From an uncultured Phascolarctobacterium sp. (lineage in GTDB: Bacteria; Bacillota; Negativicutes; Acidaminococcales; Acidaminococcaceae): a DNA stretch of 53,238 nt. Positions 48,569-53,238 of this stretch are shown in pieces. The notes under the pieces were generated by a model. The model was not told where the DNA came from, did no database searches, and saw only the letters and a program-made list of their open reading frames with translations. The stretch spans positions 1 to 53,238 of the forward strand of contig CASEIL010000005.1 in NCBI GenBank assembly GCA_949288065.1, written 5' to 3'. The translations under genes and the position numbers were made by a program. Every line of letters starts with the position of its first letter. The first letter of the stretch is position 1.

Positions 48569-48682
48569 CACAATTTGCTAAAATTAGCATTTTTGTGCAA
48601 CAGTTTAATTTTTATATCGCTAATTTTGTTAAAACTTTACAGTTTTTAGTAAATCCCAAAACATTAATTTGCACGTTTGAGT

Positions 48683-49453
48683 TTAGTCAACCAGCTTTTC
48701 CAGTTTGGCAAGGCTTTCTGTTACCATGCCGTACTGATTAACAGCGGCGTATTCGCAAACCTGCACTGCCTGCGGCGCATATTTTTTTACGGCGGTAAAG
48801 TAATCTGCCCAGAAAATATTGCCGCTGCCAACCGGCAAATGGCTGTCTGCCGTACCATCGTTATCGTGAATATGCACGCCCACCAGCTTGCTGTTTAAGT
48901 CGCGCAGCACATCGCTCAGCTTCCAGCCGTTAACATGGGCGTGGCCGGTATCCAAAAGCGCCGCTGCCTGAGGGAAGCGTTTAAACAGGCCCAGGTATTC
49001 CTCATACTCAAACAGCAGCGTGCCCGTTGTGCGCAAGCCTACGTTCTCCAGCGCCACGGTTACGCCGTATTTAGCCGCCAGTTTCAGCAGCTTTTCAATG
49101 CGCCCGTAAACAAGTTCCTGCACCGCCTGCCTTTCACCGGCAAAGCGCCACGCCTCATTGCTGTGCACAACCACAAAGGCAGCGTTAATTTTAGCGGCAT
49201 AGGCAAAGGTTTTTTCGTAAACCTCAAGGTAAGCCGTGTCGTGCAGGTCGGCAAGGTTTACCGCCACACACGGCCCGTGGATGCTGAAACGGCGGCTCAC
49301 GCCGTCTTTTTCCTTTAAATCCTTCAGCACATAATCCCAGTAATGGTCGGTGCCAAACTCGTAAAAAAATTCAATATCATACTGCATCGGCAGCGCCTTT
49401 AAAAAGCTTTTGCTGAAGCTGCCGAAGGGTAAATCGCTTACAGAAAATTTCAT
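48683..49453 (-). CDS. Sugar phosphate isomerase/epimerase-like TIM-barrel protein
   Basis: A 256-residue AP-endonuclease-2-fold protein. The metal-site pattern is present: FSIHGP, VVVHSN, VALENVG, ALLDTGHAHVNG and VGVHIHDNDGTADSHLPVGSG. Members include xylose isomerase-like epimerases and other sugar enzymes; the substrate is unknown. It overlaps the ABC ATPase gene by 4 nt and ends the ABC sugar operon, so it likely processes the imported compound. Confidence 0.87.
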   Translation of the reverse strand: MKFSVSDLPFGSFSKSFLKALPMQYDIEFFYEFGTDHYWDYVLKDLKEKDGVSRRFSIHGPCVAVNLADLHDTAYLEVYEKTFAYAAKINAAFVVVHSNEAWRFAGERQAVQELVYGRIEKLLKLAAKYGVTVALENVGLRTTGTLLFEYEEYLGLFKRFPQAAALLDTGHAHVNGWKLSDVLRDLNSKLVGVHIHDNDGTADSHLPVGSGNIFWADYFTAVKKYAPQAVQVCEYAAVNQYGMVTESLAKLEKLVD

Positions 49454-50535
49454 TTTATAATCTCACCCTTTTGTACATAACCGATATTTGTTTTTGTTTC
49501 TGCGTCAAACAGGCTTACTTCGTCCCAGTTAAAATCAAGGCCGATATTGCCGCTAACCTCAGCGCCAACGCCCGGCAGCGTTACAAACAGCGTTTCGCCG
49601 CCTGCGTTAACGGTTAAGGTGCGCTGGTTGCCGGTGTTTTCCTGGTAACTTACAGCGCCTTTAATTTTGCCGTCCGCCGCCGGTTTTAAATGCTCCGGCC
49701 TGATGCCGATAAGCACATTATTGCGCCCTGCCAGCACTTTTTGCCACAGCTCCGGCACCTCGCTGACCACGTCGCCTATTTTCAGCGTGCCGCTGCTGTA
49801 ATAGCCGCTGATGATGTTCATAGCGGGCGAGCCGATAAAGCCTGCCACAAAGGTGTTGGCGGGGTGATGGTAAATAACGTCCGGCGTGCCTGCCTGCTGC
49901 AAAACACCGTCGCGCATAACAACAATGCGGTTGGCAACCGTCATCGCCTCAATCTGGTCGTGCGTTACATAAATCATGGTCGGTTTGTAAATTTCGTGAA
50001 TACGCACCAGCTCCGTCCTCGCCTGCTGGCGCAGCTGCGCGTCGAGGTTAGAGAGCGGCTCGTCCAAAAGGAAGTACGGCGATTGCTTAACCAGCGCCCT
50101 GCACAGCGCCACACGCTGCTTTTGCCCGCCGGAAAGGTCTTTCGGCTTGCGGTTTTCGTAGCCCTGCAAATTTAAAATTTTCAGCGCTTCCTCGGTGCGT
50201 TTTTTAATTTCTGCCTCCGGCAGTTTTTGAATTTTTAAGCCAAAGGCAATGTTATCCCACACGGAAAGATGCGGAAACAGCGCGTAGCTTTGGAACACCA
50301 TCGCCACGTTGCGTTCTCCGGCAGGCACGTCGTTAATAACCCTGCCGCCCATAATAAGCTCGCCGCTGGTAATTTCCTCAAGGCCTGCAATCATGCGCAG
50401 GGTTGTACTTTTGCCGCAGCCGGAAGGCCCGAGCAGAATGAGCCTTTCGCCTTCTTTAATTTCTAAATTTAACGATTTTACAATTTTAGCGTCGCCGTAG
50501 GATTTGCAGACATTGTTAAAAACTATGCTATTCAT
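49450..50535 (-). CDS. ABC transporter ATPase, MalK/UgpC family
   Basis: A 361-residue ATPase with Walker A GPSGCGKSTT, signature LSGGQKQR, Walker B LLDEPLSNLD, H-loop YVTHDQ, and a C-terminal TOBE-type regulatory domain (IRPEHLK). It energises the carbohydrate importer encoded by the upstream permeases. Confidence 0.94.
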   Translation of the reverse strand: MNSIVFNNVCKSYGDAKIVKSLNLEIKEGERLILLGPSGCGKSTTLRMIAGLEEITSGELIMGGRVINDVPAGERNVAMVFQSYALFPHLSVWDNIAFGLKIQKLPEAEIKKRTEEALKILNLQGYENRKPKDLSGGQKQRVALCRALVKQSPYFLLDEPLSNLDAQLRQQARTELVRIHEIYKPTMIYVTHDQIEAMTVANRIVVMRDGVLQQAGTPDVIYHHPANTFVAGFIGSPAMNIISGYYSSGTLKIGDVVSEVPELWQKVLAGRNNVLIGIRPEHLKPAADGKIKGAVSYQENTGNQRTLTVNAGGETLFVTLPGVGAEVSGNIGLDFNWDEVSLFDAETKTNIGYVQKGEIIK

Positions 50536-50537
50536 TA

Positions 50538-51362
50538 TTAACCTTTAACCCCCGATTGCATAAATGTATTAAGGATGAACTTCTGGCAGAATACGTACAA
50601 AATAAGCGGCGGCAGGCTCGTCAGTACGGCAACGGCCATGGCAATGCCCCATTCGCTGCCGCCCTCGGCGCTGATGAACATTTGCAGTGCCAGCGGAAGG
50701 GTGTACATTTCCTTGTCCTGCAAAACTAAAAGCGGCCAGAAGTATTCGTTCCACGAGTTGATGAAGAACAAAATTGCCACCGCGATAACGGAAGGCTTAA
50801 TCAGCGGGAGGATTACCTTTTTCAATATCGTCAGCGGGCCGGCGCCGTCCAAAATAGCTGCTTCAAACAGCGCCTTGGGTATGCCGCGCATCGTCTGGCG
50901 CATTAAAAAAATGCCCATGCCGTCCGCAAAAGCGGGCAACATTACGCCCAGCGGATGGTTTAACAGGTTCAGCTTGCTCATTAAAAGGTAGTTAGGCATA
51001 ATCAGCACCGTTATGGGGATGAAAAAGGTGAGCAGCATGCTGTTAAAAATGGTTTCCTTATATTTAAAATCGTAATAAATAAAGGCAAAGGCTGCCAGAA
51101 CGCTGGTAATTACCTTCATTACGGTAGTACCGGCAGCGATGACAAAGGTGTTGTAAATGTAAGTGAAAAGCGGAAAGTCCTCCAGCACCGTGGTGTAGTT
51201 GGCCAGCGTCGGCGGGAAGGGCAGCGGGTTCAGCGTAGCCTGGAAAATCTGGTCCATATCCTTTAAAGAAGTGGAAATCATAAAAACTATCGGCCACAGC
51301 TGGATAAAAACGGCTATTAACAGTGGGATATGCCACAAATACTCTTTTTTATCAGTTTTCAT
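50538..51362 (-). CDS. ABC sugar transporter permease, MalG/UgpE-like
   Basis: A 274-residue inner-membrane permease with six helices and the EAA loop (EAAILDGAGPLTILKKVILPLIKP) that contacts the ATPase. It follows its partner permease with an 11-nt overlap and precedes the ATPase by 2 nt. Confidence 0.93.
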   Translation of the reverse strand: MKTDKKEYLWHIPLLIAVFIQLWPIVFMISTSLKDMDQIFQATLNPLPFPPTLANYTTVLEDFPLFTYIYNTFVIAAGTTVMKVITSVLAAFAFIYYDFKYKETIFNSMLLTFFIPITVLIMPNYLLMSKLNLLNHPLGVMLPAFADGMGIFLMRQTMRGIPKALFEAAILDGAGPLTILKKVILPLIKPSVIAVAILFFINSWNEYFWPLLVLQDKEMYTLPLALQMFISAEGGSEWGIAMAVAVLTSLPPLILYVFCQKFILNTFMQSGVKG

Positions 51363-52230
51363 AATATACCTTCTTCTCTAAATATTTGGTTCTGAACAGC
51401 AGGAACGCAATGTAGAACACCATGGTGATAATGGCAAAGGCAGCCGATTTGCCGGTTTGGAAAAATACAAACGCGTACTGGTAAATAATGTACACCAGGT
51501 TGGAGCTGCCCTGGTCGGGCCCGCCCTGCGTAAGCATGTTTACCGGCACTAAAACGTGCTGCAAACCGAACACTACCGTTACCGTGAAGACATAAATAGC
51601 GGTCGATGACGTCATTGGGATGATAATCTGTTTAAAAATCTGCCAGTTGCTGGCGTTTTCCAGCTTGGCGGCTTCAATCATTTCCTTCGGCACGGAAAGC
51701 ATGGCGGCCAGCATGATGATGAGGTTGTAGCCAAAAATCTTCCAGCCGATGATGGTGCAGATGGCAAAAATTACCAGCCCGTTTTCTTTAAACCAGCGCG
51801 GCGATTCCATATCAAACCACGAAAGCACGATGCTTAACGGTCCTGCCAGCGGGTTGTAAATCCACAAAAACAAAATGCTGGCTACGGCAAGCGACAGCGT
51901 TGCCGGCATAAACAGCGTGGAACGGTAAAACGCCTTGCCGCGCGTTACCAGATGCCCCAGCACATACGAAAACAGGTACGGCAGCACAAAGTTCAGCACT
52001 AAAAGTATGGCTACAAAGGCCACCGTGTTAATCAGTATTTTAATAAGCTCCTCGCTGCCGAGCACGGCGGTATAGTTTTCTGCGCCGACAAACTTCATTG
52101 TAGGGCTTACCATGTTCCAGCTGAAAAAGCTTAAATACAGGTTTTGCAGCAGCGGCCAGTAAGAAAACACCGCAAAGAAGAAAACGCTTGGCAGCAAAAA
52201 TAAAAACGCGTGCCATTTATTCTTTTCCAT
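51352..52230 (-). CDS. ABC sugar transporter permease, MalF/UgpA-like
   Basis: A 292-residue permease with six helices; the EAA loop is IEAAKLENASNWQIFKQIIIPM. The N-terminus (FLLPSVFFFAVFSYWPLLQNLYLSF) is typical of UgpA. It forms the transmembrane pair with the downstream permease. Confidence 0.93.
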   Translation of the reverse strand: MEKNKWHAFLFLLPSVFFFAVFSYWPLLQNLYLSFFSWNMVSPTMKFVGAENYTAVLGSEELIKILINTVAFVAILLVLNFVLPYLFSYVLGHLVTRGKAFYRSTLFMPATLSLAVASILFLWIYNPLAGPLSIVLSWFDMESPRWFKENGLVIFAICTIIGWKIFGYNLIIMLAAMLSVPKEMIEAAKLENASNWQIFKQIIIPMTSSTAIYVFTVTVVFGLQHVLVPVNMLTQGGPDQGSSNLVYIIYQYAFVFFQTGKSAAFAIITMVFYIAFLLFRTKYLEKKVYYEN

Positions 52231-52244
52231 AAAATTTACTCCTT

Positions 52245-52283
52245 TAGTAAAAATCAGGCTGCCGCTTAACGCAGCAGCCTGAA
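52245..52283 (-). terminator. Internal terminator-like hairpin between binding protein and permeases
   Basis: CAGGCTGC / GCAGCCTG forms an 8-bp stem followed on the minus strand by ATTTTTAC. A weak terminator here would keep the binding protein more abundant than the membrane subunits, a common arrangement. Confidence 0.7.
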
Positions 52284-52299
52284 GCTTTATCAGCCCGTG

Positions 52300-53238
52300 T
52301 TACATCAGGCTGTTGATTTTTTCTGCGGTTTCGTGCAGTGCCTGTGCAGCGCTCTCCTTGCCGCTCAGGATAATATCGCGGGCGTCGATGAGGAGCTGTT
52401 CGGCCTGTAAGCCGTTAGCGCCGGGGAAGCTTGCCCAGGGCACAAGGTTAGGCATTAAGGAAAGGGCAACCTGAATGTTTTTGTTGGTTTCTACCAGCTT
52501 TTTAAAGCCGTTGGGGTCGTTTTCAACGCCCTTGCGCGGCGGCAGGTAGCCGGTGCCGGTGCTCCATTTCAGTAATGCTTCCGGAGATTCCAGATATTTA
52601 ATAAATTCAACGGCAGCCTGTTTTTTAGCGTCGTCAGTGCTGAACAGCATTAAGAAGTTGCCGCCTGCCGGAACCTTCAGCTCTTTGCCTTCAAATACCG
52701 GGAACGGAGCAGCCATTACTTCAAACTTGGCGCTCTTTTCAAAGTTGGCGCGTTTGCCAATAGTGGTGCAAACCATGCCCAGCTTGCCGCTGAGATAAGC
52801 CTGGAAGCCTTCTTCATTGGTTGCATGCAGGCCGGTGCCGTCTTTAACCATGTCAGCCAACAGCTGATATGCTTCGGCAGCTTCCGGAGTATCGAAACCT
52901 GCTACGGTTTTGCCGTCAACCTTTTTCAGCATGCTGCCGCCGTTAGATTCGATGATAGCCTGCTGGGTCCAGTTATCGGCATATTCCTGCATAAAAAAGC
53001 CCATGTTGCCGGTTTTATCTTTAATCTGTTTGGCAGCTGCTTTAACCTCGTTCCAGGTTTTGGGCGGGTTAGCAGGGTCAAGGCCTGCGGCCTTAAAAAT
53101 TTCGGGGTTGTAGTAAAGTACCGGCACGCTGATGGAATAAGGCACACCAATCTGTTTGCCGTCCTCGGTCTGCGCCAGTGCCAGTACGTTAGGCAGGAAG
53201 TTGTCTTTTAAAAAGTTCGGGTCTTTAGCGTCCTTGGC
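52300..53238 (-). CDS. ABC carbohydrate-binding protein, UgpB/MalE-like (N-terminus outside window)
   Basis: C-terminal 312 residues of a family 1 extracellular solute-binding protein. The frame stays open to the window edge. The block IGVPYSISVPVLYYNPEIF followed by AGLDPANPPKTWNEVKAAAK is characteristic of UgpB-like glycerol-3-phosphate or oligosaccharide binding proteins. It is first of the operon (binding protein, two permeases, ATPase, isomerase). A GTG at 53143-53145 is internal, not the start. Confidence 0.9.
   Translation of the reverse strand, partial: AKDAKDPNFLKDNFLPNVLALAQTEDGKQIGVPYSISVPVLYYNPEIFKAAGLDPANPPKTWNEVKAAAKQIKDKTGNMGFFMQEYADNWTQQAIIESNGGSMLKKVDGKTVAGFDTPEAAEAYQLLADMVKDGTGLHATNEEGFQAYLSGKLGMVCTTIGKRANFEKSAKFEVMAAPFPVFEGKELKVPAGGNFLMLFSTDDAKKQAAVEFIKYLESPEALLKWSTGTGYLPPRKGVENDPNGFKKLVETNKNIQVALSLMPNLVPWASFPGANGLQAEQLLIDARDIILSGKESAAQALHETAEKINSLM

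Overview
The window reads as chromosome from a Gram-negative-type (diderm) Firmicute of the class Negativicutes, probably near Acidaminococcaceae/Phascolarctobacterium. Firmicute-style traits (a leucine T-box, yybP-ykoY riboswitches, a minimal SufC-SufB pair, strong GGAGG ribosome sites, TTGACA-17-TATAAT promoters) occur beside an outer-membrane autotransporter and a set of type II/IV pilin-like genes. The genus is inference; no rRNA gene is present.

Layout. 0-3.7 kb: a GltD-like flavoprotein, then adenine deaminase and YajQ. 3.7-5.0 kb: a very AT-rich patch with three small membrane proteins. 5.1-13.8 kb: long-form glutamine synthetase behind an attenuator-like leader, then holA, comEC, comEA and leuS. 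13.9-18.4 kb: a phosphoesterase and a pseudopilin/PilC operon. 18.5-23.4 kb: an accessory stretch with a class III Fic protein, a foldback repeat, a par/Fst-like type I toxin-antitoxin locus and a repeat-rich autotransporter. 23.5-27.7 kb: sufCB, lgt, and a type III (RNA-protein) toxin-antitoxin locus. 27.7-33.8 kb: a polyamine operon (arginine decarboxylase, spermidine synthase, agmatinase, carboxy(nor)spermidine dehydrogenase and decarboxylase) behind a long structured leader of unknown class. 33.8-38.4 kb: a regulator with an unusual linker, a second foldback repeat, a sodium:solute symporter, tRNA-Arg(ACG) and a lipoprotein. 38.4-42.4 kb: two divergent Mn2+-type riboswitches, one before a UPF0016/GDT1 exporter and one before a P2-type ATPase. 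42.4-44.5 kb: an HxlR regulator with a divergent MBL-like protein, a DUF3781 protein and a partial third repeat. 44.5-48.6 kb: a TRAP transporter and an isocitrate-lyase-family enzyme under a T-box with a Leu (CUC) specifier. 48.7-53.2 kb: a Ugp/Mal-type ABC sugar or sugar-phosphate importer with a TIM-barrel isomerase; the binding protein runs off the window.

The strongest discoveries are RNA-based. (i) At 19.84-20.13 kb a 29-residue hydrophobic peptide mRNA and a convergent short RNA share a terminator and two direct repeats. The antisense hairpin loop is exactly complementary to the toxin start codon region, and the mRNA also has a hairpin over its Shine-Dalgarno and an 8-bp 5'-3' pairing. 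(ii) At 26.5-27.16 kb two 52-nt repeats have fully covarying stems and a loop-tail pseudoknot, followed by a terminator and a ToxN/TenpN-like gene. (iii) The glnA leader has a terminator that excludes two AATGGA-loop hairpins, resembling ANTAR antitermination. (iv) The speA leader is a roughly 350-nt structured RNA that matches no riboswitch I know.
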